Below are positions 50,751 through 60,315 of a stretch of 64,000 nucleotides of DNA, one piece after another; within the stretch, counting starts at the first letter, position 1; each line of letters starts with the position of its first letter. Below the pieces are notes generated by a model. That model did not search any database. It was given only the letters and a program-made list of their open reading frames with translations, and was not told where the DNA came from. The position numbers and the translations under genes are program-made. Origin of the DNA: Promicromonospora sukumoe (lineage in GTDB: Bacteria > Actinomycetota > Actinomycetes > Actinomycetales > Cellulomonadaceae); the NCBI RefSeq assembly GCF_014137995.1, contig NZ_JACGWV010000002.1, forward strand, positions 1,178,001 through 1,242,000, in the 5' to 3' direction.

Positions 50751-51761
50751 TCATTCTGCCGCGCGTGCGGCCAGCCCTGCGCGTACGTCCTCGCCGTCGT
50801 TCTCGGCGGCGAACGTCTCGAGCGCCTGCTTGGCCTTCCTGCTGAGCTTCTGCGGCACGACGACCTGCACCGTGACGAGCAGGTCACCGTTCGCCTTCGC
50901 CGTCTGCACGCCGCGGCCCTTGACCCGCAGCGCACGGCCCGACAGCGTCCCCGCGGGCACCTTGAGGCGCACGGTGGCGCCGTCCAGGGTCGGCACCTCC
51001 AGGGTGGTGCCGAGCGCCGCCTCCGCGAACGTGACGGGCACGGTCATGCGCAGGTCGAGGCCGTCCAGCGTCCACACCGGGTGCGGCGTGACGTGCACCG
51101 TGACGACGAGGTCGCCCGCCTGCCCGCCGGCGACCCCCGGGCGGCCCTTGCCGCGCAGCCGGATCTTCTTGCCGTCGTTGATCCCCGCGGGGATGCGGGC
51201 GGTGATGGTGCGGCCGTTGACCTCGAGGTCCGCCGTCGTACCCTGCACGGCCGCGCGGAACGGCAGCGTGACCTGGGCGACGACGTCCGCCCCCGCCGTC
51301 GGCGTGGTGTAGCCGGTCGTGCCCGAGCCGTAGGCCGTCCGGCCTCCGCCGAACATCGAGCCGAGGATGTCCTCGAAGCCCGCGCCGCCGTTCCCGCCCT
51401 GCGAGTAGCGGACGCGCGGCCCGCCCCGGCCGCCGGGGCCCTGGGCGCCGCCGAACATGGCGCCCATGATGTCCTCGAACCCGCCGGCACCGGCACCACC
51501 GGCACCCGCGGAGAAGCGGGCACCGCCCGCCATGGCGCGCACGGCGTCGTACTGGCGGCGCTGCTCCGGGTCGGAGAGGACCGCGTAGGCCTCGCCGATC
51601 TCCTTGAACTTGGACTCCGCTGCCGCGTCGCCCTGGTTCTGGTCGGGGTGGTACTGGCGCGCGAGCTTGCGGTAGGCCTTCTTGACGGCCGCGTCGTCGG
51701 CGTCCTTGGACACGCCCAGCACGGCGTAGAAGTCCTTCTCCATCCAGTCCTGACCGGTCAT
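50751..51761 (-). CDS. dnaJ: DnaJ-type co-chaperone without zinc finger
   Basis: The 336-aa protein has a J domain ([36 protein letters not shown] motif), a Gly-rich region with an FEDI-type repeat ([30 protein letters not shown]) and two C-terminal substrate domains (from about residue 155). The CxxCxGxG repeats of class A DnaJ are missing, so it is class B (CbpA/DnaJ2-like). It brings substrates to DnaK. AAGGAGG precedes the ATG. Confidence 0.92.
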   Translation of the reverse strand: MTGQDWMEKDFYAVLGVSKDADDAAVKKAYRKLARQYHPDQNQGDAAAESKFKEIGEAYAVLSDPEQRRQYDAVRAMAGGARFSAGAGGAGAGGFEDIMGAMFGGAQGPGGRGGPRVRYSQGGNGGAGFEDILGSMFGGGRTAYGSGTTGYTTPTAGADVVAQVTLPFRAAVQGTTADLEVNGRTITARIPAGINDGKKIRLRGKGRPGVAGGQAGDLVVTVHVTPHPVWTLDGLDLRMTVPVTFAEAALGTTLEVPTLDGATVRLKVPAGTLSGRALRVKGRGVQTAKANGDLLVTVQVVVPQKLSRKAKQALETFAAENDGEDVRAGLAARAAE

Positions 51762-51782
51762 GGCACCTCCTTACGCGTCGAT

Positions 51783-51834
51783 ACCGGTGGTCGGGCTCGT
51801 CGAGACCTGGGTCCCGACCAGCCCGACCACCGGT
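51783..51834 (-). promoter_or_regulatory. Hairpin between grpE and dnaJ
   Basis: ACCGGTGGTCGGGCT (51783-51797) pairs perfectly with AGCCCGACCACCGGT (51820-51834); the loop of 22 bases contains further GGTC/GACC pairing. It fills most of the 76-base gap and could attenuate the operon or stabilise the upstream transcript. Confidence 0.5.
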
Positions 51835-51837
51835 GGA

Positions 51838-52503
51838 TCACTCCGGTCCGACGACGCCCACGCGCGCCGCCCGGACCACCTTGTCGCCGATCTTGTACCC
51901 GGGCTCCACCACGAGGTTCACCGTGGCTGCCGTCGCGTCCGCGTCGGTCGAGTGCATGAGCGCCTCGTGCAGGTTGGGGTCGAACTCCTCCCCCACCTTG
52001 CCGAACCGCTCGACGCCGAACTTCTGCAGGCTCTGGTCGAGCTTCTCCGCGATCGCCGCCATGGGACCGCTCAGCTCGCCGTGCTGCTTGGCGCGCTCGA
52101 CGTCGTCGAGCACCGGCAGCAGGGCCGCCAGCACGTCCTGCACGCCCCGGTCGCGCGCGGCGTCCTGGTCGCGCAGCGCCCGGTTGCGGTAGTTCGTGAA
52201 GCTGGCCCGCTCGCGCTGCAGCGCGTCCAGGTGCTCCGCGGCCTGGGCCTGGGCCTTGAGGACCGCGGACGCCTCGGCGGCGTCACCGGAGGGCTCGAAG
52301 TCGAGCCCGGCCAGCGGGTCGACAGACGCGTCCTGCGCGGGCGCCTCGGCGGCCTCGGGCTCGGCCGTCTCGTCCGCCGGGGCGGGCTCGACCGGCTGGG
52401 CCTGGTCACCGGAGGCGTTGACCTTGCGCTTGTCCGTGAACTGGAAGGGGTGCTCCCCCGAGCCCTCGGGCTCGGGGGTTCCCTGCTGGTGCTCGTCCGT
52501 CAC
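51838..52503 (-). CDS. grpE: GrpE nucleotide exchange factor
   Basis: The 221-aa protein has an acidic N-terminus, a long helix with [40 protein letters not shown], and the beta-domain end [23 protein letters not shown]…[19 protein letters not shown]. These fit GrpE, the ADP-release factor of DnaK. The GTG start overlaps the dnaK stop by four bases, so it is translationally coupled. Confidence 0.94.
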   Translation of the reverse strand: MTDEHQQGTPEPEGSGEHPFQFTDKRKVNASGDQAQPVEPAPADETAEPEAAEAPAQDASVDPLAGLDFEPSGDAAEASAVLKAQAQAAEHLDALQRERASFTNYRNRALRDQDAARDRGVQDVLAALLPVLDDVERAKQHGELSGPMAAIAEKLDQSLQKFGVERFGKVGEEFDPNLHEALMHSTDADATAATVNLVVEPGYKIGDKVVRAARVGVVGPE

Positions 52504-54365
52504 TTGCGCTCGTCCTCGTCGTCCACGATCTCGGCGTCGACGACGTCCTCGTCCTTCGCGGACTGGGCGTTCGCCGTCTGCGGGTTGCCCTCGGCACCCT
52601 GGGCCGCGGGCTGCTCGGCGGCGTACAGGGCCTCGCCGATCTTCTGCGACGACGCGCCGAGCTTCTCGTACGAGCTCTTCACGGCGTCGGCGTCCTCGGC
52701 CTCGAGCGCGGCCTTCACGGCGGCGATGTCGGCCTCGACCTCGGTGACGACCTCGGCCGGGAGCTTGTCGCGGTTGTCCGCGATCTGCTTCTCCATGGAG
52801 TACGCGAAGGCCTCGGCCTGGTTGCGGGTGTCCGCCTCCTCGCGACGCTTCTTGTCCTCCTCGGCGTGCAGCTCGGCGTCCTTGACCATGCGGTCGATGT
52901 CGTCCTTGGGGAGCGCGGAGCCGCCCGTGATCTTCATCGACTGCTCCATGCCCGTGCCACGGTCCTTGGCGGACACGTGCACGATGCCGTTCGCGTCGAT
53001 GTCGAAGGTGACCTCGATCTGCGGCACTCCGCGCGGGGCCGGGGCGATGCCGGTGAGCTCGAAGACGCCCAGCGGCTTGTTGTCGCGGGTGAACTCGCGC
53101 TCGCCCTGGAACACCTGGATCGCCACGGACGGCTGGTTGTCGTCGGCCGTGGAGAAGACCTCGCTGCGCTTGGTCGGGATCGCGGTGTTGCGCTCGATGA
53201 GCTTGGTCATCACGCCACCCTTGGTCTCGATGCCCAGGGACAGCGGGGTGACGTCGATCAGCAGGACGTCCTTGCGGTCACCGGAGATGACACCGGCCTG
53301 CAGCACGGCGCCGACGGCGACGACCTCGTCCGGGTTCACGCCCTTGTTGGGCTCGCGACCACCGGTGAGCTCCTTGACGACCTCGGTCACGGCGGGCATG
53401 CGGGTGGAGCCACCCACGAGCACCACGTGGTCGATGTCCGACACGGAGATGCCGGCGTCGCGGATCACGGCGTGGAACGGCGCCTTGGTGCGGTCGATGA
53501 GGTCCTGCGTCATCTGCTGGAACTGAGCCCGCGTGAGCTTCTCGTCCAGGTGGATGGGGCCGTTCTCGCTCATCGAGAGGTACTGCATCGAGATGTTGGT
53601 GCTCGTCGCGGACGAGAGCTCCTTCTTGGCCTGCTCGGACGCCTCACGGAGGCGCTGCAGGGCGATCTTGTCCTTCGACAGGTCGACGCCCGAGGAGTTC
53701 TTCACCTGCTTGATGAGGTGCTCCACGACGCGCTGGTCCCAGTCGTCACCACCGAGGCGGTTGTCGCCGGAGGTGGCGCGCACCTGGATGGTCGAGAAGT
53801 CGTCCTCGTCCTTGCCCACCTCGAGGAGGGAGACGTCGAACGTGCCGCCACCGAGGTCGAAGACCAGGATGAGCTCGTCCTCCTTGCCCTTCTCCAGGCC
53901 GTAGGCGAGCGCGGCCGCGGTGGGCTCGTTGACGATGCGCTTGACGTCCAGGCCGGCGATCTGGCCGGCGTCCTTGGTCGCCTGGCGCTCGGCGTCGTTG
54001 AAGTACGCCGGGACCGTGATGACGGCCTCGGTGACGGGCTCGCCCAGGTACTCCTCGGCGTCGCGCTTGAGCTTGCCCAGGATGCGGGCCGAGATCTCCT
54101 GCGCGGTGTACTTCTTGTCGTCGATGTCGACGGTCCAGTCCGTGCCCATGTGGCGCTTGACCGAGGAGATGGTGCGGTCCACGTTGGTGACGGCCTGCCG
54201 CTTGGCGACCTCACCGACCAGGACCTCGCCCGTCTTGGAGAACGCGACCACCGAGGGGGTGGTCCGCGAGCCCTCCGCGTTGGCGATGACGGTGGGCTCC
54301 CCACCCTCGAGGACCGCCACCACCGAGTTCGTCGTTCCGAGGTCGATACCTACTGCGCGTGCCAT
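52500..54365 (-). CDS. dnaK: DnaK Hsp70 chaperone
   Basis: The 621-aa chaperone has the ATPase motifs ([61 protein letters not shown]) and the substrate-binding domain ([34 protein letters not shown] strand). The C-terminus ends in acidic [15 protein letters not shown] as in actinobacteria. It is the first gene of dnaK-grpE-dnaJ-hspR. Two HAIR operators lie upstream, so heat and DnaK titration should induce it. Confidence 0.97.
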   Translation of the reverse strand: MARAVGIDLGTTNSVVAVLEGGEPTVIANAEGSRTTPSVVAFSKTGEVLVGEVAKRQAVTNVDRTISSVKRHMGTDWTVDIDDKKYTAQEISARILGKLKRDAEEYLGEPVTEAVITVPAYFNDAERQATKDAGQIAGLDVKRIVNEPTAAALAYGLEKGKEDELILVFDLGGGTFDVSLLEVGKDEDDFSTIQVRATSGDNRLGGDDWDQRVVEHLIKQVKNSSGVDLSKDKIALQRLREASEQAKKELSSATSTNISMQYLSMSENGPIHLDEKLTRAQFQQMTQDLIDRTKAPFHAVIRDAGISVSDIDHVVLVGGSTRMPAVTEVVKELTGGREPNKGVNPDEVVAVGAVLQAGVISGDRKDVLLIDVTPLSLGIETKGGVMTKLIERNTAIPTKRSEVFSTADDNQPSVAIQVFQGEREFTRDNKPLGVFELTGIAPAPRGVPQIEVTFDIDANGIVHVSAKDRGTGMEQSMKITGGSALPKDDIDRMVKDAELHAEEDKKRREEADTRNQAEAFAYSMEKQIADNRDKLPAEVVTEVEADIAAVKAALEAEDADAVKSSYEKLGASSQKIGEALYAAEQPAAQGAEGNPQTANAQSAKDEDVVDAEIVDDEDERK

Positions 54366-54388
54366 GTCTGCTGCCTTCCTTCGACAGA

Positions 54389-54407
54389 TTGAGTCTGCTG
54401 CACTCAA
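54389..54407. promoter_or_regulatory. HAIR operator 1
   Basis: TTGAGT (54389-54394), seven bases, ACTCAA (54402-54407). This is the HspR-associated inverted repeat; it lies 24 bases before the dnaK start. Confidence 0.85.
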
Positions 54408-54450
54408 CTTAAGCCGGTGCTCGCGAGGAAGCAAGCCGACCCTCGCAAAG

Positions 54451-54469
54451 TTGAGTCCACTTCACTCAA
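54451..54469. promoter_or_regulatory. HAIR operator 2
   Basis: TTGAGT (54451-54456), seven bases, ACTCAA (54464-54469). It lies 47 bases before the start of the divergent acetyltransferase, near where its promoter would extend, so HspR may affect both genes. Confidence 0.85.
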
Positions 54470-54515
54470 CTACGGCCGGGGCTGAAAAGTTCCCCGCAGG
54501 ACTACCGTGAGCCTC

Positions 54516-55058
54516 ATGTCCTTCCAGACCGCCCTGACGGGCGACGTCACCCTGCGCGAGCTCAGCAAGGACGACGCCGACGCGCTCGCCGACGCCTACG
54601 TCCGCAACCGCGAGCACCTCGCCCCCTGGGAGCCCGAGCGGCCCGAGGAGTTCTACACCGCCGAGTGGCACCGCGAGCGCCTGTGGACGCAGGTCCTGGA
54701 GAACTCGGCGGGCCGCGCGCTGTACACCGTGCTGGAGTCGGACGGCCGGATCGTGGGCCGGCTGAACCTGACCGACGTCGTGCACGGGGCCTTCGAGAAC
54801 GGGCACCTCGGCTACTGGATCGACGCCGGGTTCACCGGCCGCGGCCTCATGACCAGGGCCGTCGAGGCGATGGTGGCGCACTCCCGGGACGAGCTGGGCC
54901 TGCACCGCCTGCAGGCGGCGACGCTGCCGCACAACACGGCGTCGCAGGCGGTGCTGACGCACGTCGGGTTCGAGCGGATCGGGTTCGCGCCCAGCTACCT
55001 CAAGATCGCCGGCGAGTGGCAGGACCACGTCGTCTACCAGCTCATCCTGCACGGCTAG
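54516..55058 (+). CDS. GNAT-family (RimJ/RimL-type) N-acetyltransferase
   Basis: The 180-aa enzyme has TLRELSKDDADALADAYVRNREHLAPWEPERPEEFYT, LYTVLESDGRIVGRLNLTDV, GHLGYWIDAGFTGRGLMTRAVEAMVAHSRDELGLHRLQAATLPHN (acetyl-CoA site with GRG) and VGFERIGFAPSYLKIAGEWQDHVVYQL. It is of the RimJ/RimL kind, modifying the N-terminal amine of ribosomal or other proteins. ATG 54516 has TACCGT 7 bases before it; the GTG at 54507 overlaps that box, so I reject it. It may be in the HspR regulon. Confidence 0.88.
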   Translation: MSFQTALTGDVTLRELSKDDADALADAYVRNREHLAPWEPERPEEFYTAEWHRERLWTQVLENSAGRALYTVLESDGRIVGRLNLTDVVHGAFENGHLGYWIDAGFTGRGLMTRAVEAMVAHSRDELGLHRLQAATLPHNTASQAVLTHVGFERIGFAPSYLKIAGEWQDHVVYQLILHG

Positions 55059-55256
55059 GCCGCCCGGCCGAACCCGCACGACACGCCGCCGTCGGGCCCT
55101 TTTCGCCCCCGTCAACAGGCGCGACGCCCTGACCTGCGGTACACAAGGGTGCACGGCCGGGGCCACAGGGGGTGGGGCGTCGGACGAGTACCTCGCGGGC
55201 CAGCCCGCGAGGGTCTGATGCCCGGGAACCCCGGGCCCCGACCGGGGGAGACCACC

Positions 55257-55529
55257 ATGGCAAGCATCCACGGGAGCTCGTTGTCGATCGCGCTCCTGAC
55301 AGCGCTGCTCGATCCCGAAGAAGACGGCCTCAGATCACCTCACGTCCAGGACCTGCTGCAGGAGGCGCTCGAGACGCGCGAGGACGCACGCGACGTGATC
55401 GTCGCGCTGCTCGCGTCGTCCGGGTCGATGCTGCGGCAGATCAGCTACCACAACGAGCAGGAGCCGCTGGAGTCGCTGCAGAAGGTGGCCCTGGGCTTCC
55501 AGCGCAAGGTCGTCCAGCTCCCGAGCTGA
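55257..55529 (+). CDS. Small helical protein, unknown
   Basis: This 90-aa acidic protein (LSIALLTALLDPEEDGLRSPHVQDLLQEALETREDARDVIVALLASSG…) has no known motif; two amphipathic helices suggest a protein-binding role. GGGGGAG precedes the ATG 8 bases away. The leader upstream holds two short hairpins (CTCGCGGG/CCCGCGAG near 55190; CCCGGG near 55220) that may be part of the 5' region. It is convergent with the dipeptidase, ending one base away. Confidence 0.72.
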   Translation: MASIHGSSLSIALLTALLDPEEDGLRSPHVQDLLQEALETREDARDVIVALLASSGSMLRQISYHNEQEPLESLQKVALGFQRKVVQLPS

Positions 55530-55530
55530 G

Positions 55531-56670
55531 TCAGCCCACCACGGTCCGGGCCGCCACCGCCTCGGCGTCCCGGAGCACCCGCAGCGCGTTGCCGCTGGTC
55601 AGCTTGCCGAGGTCGGCGTCGGACCAGCCGTTGTCGGCGAGCGCCGCGAGCAGCCGGGGGTATCCCGTCACGTCCTCCAGGCCCTCGGGCAGGTTCGGCG
55701 TGCCGTCGTAGTCGCCGCCCAGGCCCACGTGGTCGACGCCGGCGGCCTCGCGGACGTGCTCGACGTGCGCGACGACGTCGGCCAGGGTGCTGCGCGGCTG
55801 CGGGTGCTCGGCCCGCCAGCGCGCCATGAACGGCTCGAACGCGCCGAGGTCCGTGTTCCGGATGCCCTCCTCCGCCGCGGCGCGAGCGCCCTCGGCCCGC
55901 CACTCCGCGACGGCGGGCGAGACGAACTGCGGCACGAAGGTGACCATGCAGACGCCGCCGTTGGCCGCGAGGGTGCCGAGCACGTCGTCGGGCACGTTGC
56001 GCGGGACGTCGCAGACGGCGCGGGCGCTGGAGTGGCTGAAGATCACCGGGGCCGACGTGACCCGCAGCGCGTGCCGCATGGTGCCCGCGGACGTGTGCGA
56101 GAGGTCCACGAGCATGCCGATGCGGTTCATCTCGCGGACCACGTCCTCGCCGAACGGCGAGAGGCCGCCGAGCACCTCCTCGTCGGTGGCCGAGTCCGCC
56201 CACGGCACGTTGTCGTTGTGCGTGAGGGTCATGTAGCGCACGCCGAGCGCGTGGAGCATGCGCAGCACGCCCAGGGACCCGTCGATCGAGTGGCCCCCCT
56301 CGGCGCCCATCAGGCTCGCGATGCGGCCTTCGCTCCACGCCTGCTCGACGTCGGCGGCGGTCCGGGCCAGGCGGAGGCTCTCCGGGTACTTCTCGACCAT
56401 GCGGTGCACGCAGTCGATCTGTTCGAGCGTCGCGGTCACGGCGGCACCGCCCTGGAGCTGGGAGGGCACGTAGACGGACCAGAACTGGGCGCCGACGCCG
56501 CCGTCGCGCAGGCGCGGCAGGTCGGTGTGGGTGGTGGTGAGCCGCTGCGCGATGTCGACCGCGTCGAGGTCGTAGGACGACTGCTCACGCAGCTCCCACG
56601 GGAGGTCGTTGTGCCCGTCCCAGACGGGGTGCTTCTCGAGGAGCGCGGCAAGTCGTTCTGCGGTCGTCAT
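55531..56670 (-). CDS. Membrane-dipeptidase-type (M19) peptidase
   Basis: The 379-aa protein has M19 features: [12 protein letters not shown] (zinc His-x-Asp), [17 protein letters not shown] (Glu bridging metal), [14 protein letters not shown] (His), [24 protein letters not shown] (His) and GLGGDYDG (Asp). It hydrolyses dipeptides; renal dipeptidase is the best-known relative. It has no signal peptide, so it is cytoplasmic. ATG follows TAGCGT by 7 bases, and the TAG of that box is the stop codon of the gene before, so promoter and upstream coding end overlap. Confidence 0.9.
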   Translation of the reverse strand: MTTAERLAALLEKHPVWDGHNDLPWELREQSSYDLDAVDIAQRLTTTHTDLPRLRDGGVGAQFWSVYVPSQLQGGAAVTATLEQIDCVHRMVEKYPESLRLARTAADVEQAWSEGRIASLMGAEGGHSIDGSLGVLRMLHALGVRYMTLTHNDNVPWADSATDEEVLGGLSPFGEDVVREMNRIGMLVDLSHTSAGTMRHALRVTSAPVIFSHSSARAVCDVPRNVPDDVLGTLAANGGVCMVTFVPQFVSPAVAEWRAEGARAAAEEGIRNTDLGAFEPFMARWRAEHPQPRSTLADVVAHVEHVREAAGVDHVGLGGDYDGTPNLPEGLEDVTGYPRLLAALADNGWSDADLGKLTSGNALRVLRDAEAVAARTVVG

Positions 56671-56680
56671 GCGGGCGACG

Positions 56681-57076
56681 CTACCTCGCCGCCCGCACCC
56701 TCCTGAGCCGGACGTCGAGCTCGTGGGTGGTGAGCACCTCTCCCGCGCGGCGCACGACCCGGGACGTCCGGGGGTCGACGTACTCGAGATCGGTCTGGTC
56801 GGTCGCGATGGTCGTGTACCCGGCCTGGGCCTCCCTGCGCTGCTGGGACACGGCCGCGCTGTCGAGCATGCCGCCCACGGCGATCCCGGCGACGGAGACC
56901 GCGGAGGGCCCCAGCCCCCAGACCCAGAGCGACGGGTCCACGAGCAGCAGGGCGAGGACGACGACGGCGGCCCCGATCCCGCTTACCGTCCAGCCGAGGG
57001 ACCGGCTCGACAGCACGGCCTCGCACGGGCCGGCGAGCAGCTCACGCCTCATGCCGGGGTGCCACTCGTCGGACAC
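56681..57076 (-). CDS. Membrane protein of unknown function
   Basis: The 131-aa protein has two close hydrophobic segments ([36 protein letters not shown]) and a cytoplasmic C-domain ([41 protein letters not shown]). No family recognised. GTG 57076 is chosen for the GGAGG four bases ahead; the longer frame upstream runs through hairpin copy 5. It lies directly before the dipeptidase, with 10 bases between. Confidence 0.7.
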   Translation of the reverse strand: MSDEWHPGMRRELLAGPCEAVLSSRSLGWTVSGIGAAVVVLALLLVDPSLWVWGLGPSAVSVAGIAVGGMLDSAAVSQQRREAQAGYTTIATDQTDLEYVDPRTSRVVRRAGEVLTTHELDVRLRRVRAAR

Positions 57077-57120
57077 GGTGCCTCCAGATCGCCGGACGCC
57101 AGAGTACCCAGTACCGGGAA

Positions 57121-57168
57121 ACGTGTCAGACGTGCAGATCACCGGGGTGACCTGCACGTCTGACACGT
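57121..57168. repeat. TGTCAGAC hairpin repeat, copy 5
   Basis: Arms 57121-57142 and 57147-57168 pair over 22 positions, with one position that becomes a G-U pair in minus-strand RNA. The middle reads GTGCAG/CTGCAC, another compensated change. It follows the subtilisin gene (minus strand). Confidence 0.9.
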
Positions 57169-57213
57169 CGGGCGCCGTCGGACGCCGTCGGGCCCGGCCC
57201 GTCCGGGGAAGGG

Positions 57214-60200
57214 TCAGCCGATGCGCCGCCAGCTGCAGCCGACCGTCTCGAAGCCGATCGCGGACGACGGCATCGTGATGGTGCGGGCCTCGGACGTGCT
57301 GCCCTGGCTGACGATGGCATCGGAGCCGTAGTAGCCCTTGTAGAAGATGTAGATGCACGAGTCACCCGGAACGGCCGGACCCGTCGTCGAGTACACGCCG
57401 CGCTCCAGGTGGTCACCGATCGCGTAGACCCCGTTCGCAGAGGTCGAGGCACGCGTCGTGGACATCCCGGAGTAGTACTTGGTCCAGGTGCCGCAGCTCG
57501 TGCTCGACCAGATGGAGTCGTCGGTGGACTGCACCTTCAGGAGTCGCTGGCCCGAGCCGCCATCCATGGCGAGGACTTCGGTGGGCGACTGCCGCTGCCA
57601 GGAGCAGTTGTCGGCGCCTGCCTGGGCGATGTAGGTACCAGCCTGCACGCCGCCGCTCCCGACAAACAAGGCCCATTCCTCGTCGCCCTGGAACCGCACG
57701 GCCGAGGTCAGCACCTTGCCGGTCGCCGAGCTGCGGCGCAGCGCGGTGCCGTAGCCCGAGCGCGAGGTACGCACGGACACGGTGATCTTCTTGCCGTAGT
57801 CCGTTCCCTTGAGGGCGTAGGACGACTTGGTCGCCCCGGAGATCGGCTTGCCGTCGGCGTACCAGCGGTACGAGAACGACGGCTTGGGCGACCAGGTGCC
57901 GGTGGAGGCCTTGAGCGTCGAGCCGACGCGTGTGCTCCCCGAGATCGACGGGTTGGCCGAGCGCGAGTACTTCGACCCGACCTTGGCCCCGTCCGAGGTG
58001 ACCGTCTTGGTGGTGTAGCCGCTCTTCTTCACCGTCGCGCTGACGGTGATGGTGCGGCCCTGCCACGCCGACTTCACGGTGAGGCTGCTGCCCGTCGCGC
58101 CCGAGATGGACTGCCCGCTGAGCTTCCACCGGTACGTGACGGTGCTCGGCGTCGGCGCGGACTGCGGGCGCGAGAGCGTGAGCTTGGCGCCCGGCGTCGC
58201 CAGGCCGATGATCACCGGCGCCGACTGCGAGAAGACGCCCGTGGCGACCGTCGCCGAGGCGGCGCTGGTACGGCTGGCGTTGGCGAAGCCAGTGCGCGAG
58301 CCGACGAGTCGGACCGTGAGCTTCTTGCCCCGCTGGGACGCCGTCGGCGTGAACGAGAAGCCGGTGGCGCCGCTGATCGCGGTCCCGTTCGCGTACCACT
58401 GGTACGCGAACCGGGTGCCCGAGGTCCAGGAGCCAGCGAGCGCCCGCAGGGGCACACCCACCCGCGGCGTCCCGCTGATCTTCGGGGTCGACGCCGTGGG
58501 GTCGCCGACGGCGATCACGGAGGTCTCGGCGCTCTCCGTGGAGGTGGGGATGCGGCCGTCGGCCGAGCCGAGGACGCTGACCGTCAGGGTCTTGCCCGCG
58601 TCCGCACCGGTCGGCGTGTACGTGGACTTCGTCGCCCCGGAGATCATCTTGCCGTCCCGGCGCCACTGGAGGGCGAACGTCGCGGCCGGGCTCCAGGCGT
58701 CGACCGTGACGGTCAGCGGCTTGCCCACCTTGTACTCGGCGCCCGAGACGACCGGCACGGTGGTCGCCTCGAACGCCTCGTCCTGCGCCAGCTCGTAGGC
58801 GGCCAGGACGTCGAGCTTGCCCTCGCCCCAGACGTTGTTGTCGTCGGCGGTGCCGCCGCAGGTCGTGTTGTTCACGTCCCGGGCGGAGCCGTCCAGGATC
58901 GCGCGCGTCGCCGCCACGTTGCCGACCAGCTCGGGAACGGCGTCCCACAGCAGCGCCACGGAGCCCGCGACGTGCGGGGCGGCCATGGACGTGCCGTCGA
59001 GGTAGCGCCAGTCGCCGGACTTGAAGGCGGAAAGAACGCCGACGCCTGGGGCGGCGATGTCCGGCTTCACCGAGCCGCCCTGCCCCGAGCCCCGCGCGGA
59101 GAAGGATGCGATCCCGCCGCTCTGCATGAAGGCGCCCACCGAGTACGACACCCGCAGCGAACCAGGACTGCCCGACGACTGGCAACCCCGTTCGCCGGAG
59201 TTGCCGTTGGAGAAGGTCGCGAAGATTCCCGCCGCCTCCCACGCCGTGATGATGTCCTCCATGAACGGGTCCGTCGCGGGCACCGTGCTGCCCCAGGAGT
59301 TGTTCACCACGTCGGGCCGCTTCGCGGGGTCAGGCTGCGAGCCACTCGACCCCTGGTCATAGGGGGCCAGGATCCACTCACCGGAAGCGATCAGGTCCTC
59401 GTCCGCCCACCCGTCGCTGCCGCCCGCGGCTGCGATCCACTGGGCGCCGGGCGCCACACCGATCGGCTGGTCCACCCCGGAGATCCGGATCGTGTCACCG
59501 ACCATCGTGCCCATCGTGTGCGTGCCGTGCCCGTCCCCGTCGTGGGGGTAGGGCAGGCCGTCCGCCGAGAAGTAGTTGTAGGCGTTCGGGTCGACCGTGC
59601 CGTAGCCACGGTACTGCGCCGCCAGCGCGGGGTGGTCACCCTCGACACCTGAGTCGATGTTGGCCACCACGACGCCTTCGCCCGTGAACCCCTGGTTCCA
59701 CATGTCATCCGCGTTGATCGCGGAGATGCCCCAGGTCGGAGCGCCGACTGCCAGAGCAGCAGCATCCGCCGGGTCAGCCGCCTCGACCGGCTCCGGCGCC
59801 GCGTAGTGCGCCGTCGGCCGGATCTCCAGTACCTGGTTGTCGGCGGCCAGGTCCGTGGCCAGGCCGAGCGAGCCGTCCTCGACGAGGATCGCGTTCGTGG
59901 CCCAGTACGACGTGTACTCGGTGCCGGACTTCTCCAGCTCCGCGACGGCGTCCTTCTGGGCGGCCTCGGCCGTCGCGCGGAGCGTCTCGTAGACGTACTC
60001 GCCGCGCTCGGACCAGCTCGTGATGCCGCCGGCCGCGGACAGGTCCGCGGAGTCGGCGAACCGCAGCCAGAAGCTCGTGTCGCCGGGTGCGGCAAACGCC
60101 TTCCTGGCGGCGGGCGTGATCTTCTGCGCGGGGTCGGCGGCCGGGGTCATCCTGGCGGCGCGCTCGGCGGGCACCGGGAGGGGCTTGGCGGCGGCGGTGC

Positions 60201-60315
60201 CGGAACCCTCCGGATCGGGGGCAGGAGCGGCGAACGCCGGTCCGGGTACTGCCAGCAGCGCCAGCACGGTGGCCGAGGCCAGGGTCCTGGTACGTGCTCG
60301 GGTGCGAGGATGCAT
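57214..60315 (-). CDS. Secreted subtilisin-family (S8) protease with Ig-like repeats
   Basis: The 1033-aa exported protease has a signal peptide to about residue 30, a propeptide region (to ~190), and a catalytic domain with Asp (NIDSGVEGDHP), His (GHGTHTMGTMVG) and Ser (DGTSMAAPHVAGSVALL). Four Ig-like repeats of ~85 residues follow, each with the pattern PxIxGTxRVGxxLxAxxGxWxxxxxFxYQWxxxGxxIxGAT. The last ~180 residues contain two further units of GxYxxxG…CxWxR type (VQAGTYIAQAGADNCSWQRQ and ERGVYSTTG…GCSWRRI). ATG 60315 has GGAGA upstream. It should act outside the cell on proteins. Confidence 0.92.
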   Translation of the reverse strand: MHPRTRARTRTLASATVLALLAVPGPAFAAPAPDPEGSGTAAAKPLPVPAERAARMTPAADPAQKITPAARKAFAAPGDTSFWLRFADSADLSAAGGITSWSERGEYVYETLRATAEAAQKDAVAELEKSGTEYTSYWATNAILVEDGSLGLATDLAADNQVLEIRPTAHYAAPEPVEAADPADAAALAVGAPTWGISAINADDMWNQGFTGEGVVVANIDSGVEGDHPALAAQYRGYGTVDPNAYNYFSADGLPYPHDGDGHGTHTMGTMVGDTIRISGVDQPIGVAPGAQWIAAAGGSDGWADEDLIASGEWILAPYDQGSSGSQPDPAKRPDVVNNSWGSTVPATDPFMEDIITAWEAAGIFATFSNGNSGERGCQSSGSPGSLRVSYSVGAFMQSGGIASFSARGSGQGGSVKPDIAAPGVGVLSAFKSGDWRYLDGTSMAAPHVAGSVALLWDAVPELVGNVAATRAILDGSARDVNNTTCGGTADDNNVWGEGKLDVLAAYELAQDEAFEATTVPVVSGAEYKVGKPLTVTVDAWSPAATFALQWRRDGKMISGATKSTYTPTGADAGKTLTVSVLGSADGRIPTSTESAETSVIAVGDPTASTPKISGTPRVGVPLRALAGSWTSGTRFAYQWYANGTAISGATGFSFTPTASQRGKKLTVRLVGSRTGFANASRTSAASATVATGVFSQSAPVIIGLATPGAKLTLSRPQSAPTPSTVTYRWKLSGQSISGATGSSLTVKSAWQGRTITVSATVKKSGYTTKTVTSDGAKVGSKYSRSANPSISGSTRVGSTLKASTGTWSPKPSFSYRWYADGKPISGATKSSYALKGTDYGKKITVSVRTSRSGYGTALRRSSATGKVLTSAVRFQGDEEWALFVGSGGVQAGTYIAQAGADNCSWQRQSPTEVLAMDGGSGQRLLKVQSTDDSIWSSTSCGTWTKYYSGMSTTRASTSANGVYAIGDHLERGVYSTTGPAVPGDSCIYIFYKGYYGSDAIVSQGSTSEARTITMPSSAIGFETVGCSWRRIG

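Noticed and set aside
54507..54515. GTG 54507 as the acetyltransferase start
   Set aside because: It overlaps the TACCGT box; ATG 54516 gives the expected spacing and N-terminus.
12081..57168. TGTCAGAC hairpins as ends of an insertion sequence
   Set aside because: No transposase lies between any two copies, and each copy is a complete hairpin by itself with no flanking target duplication that I can see.
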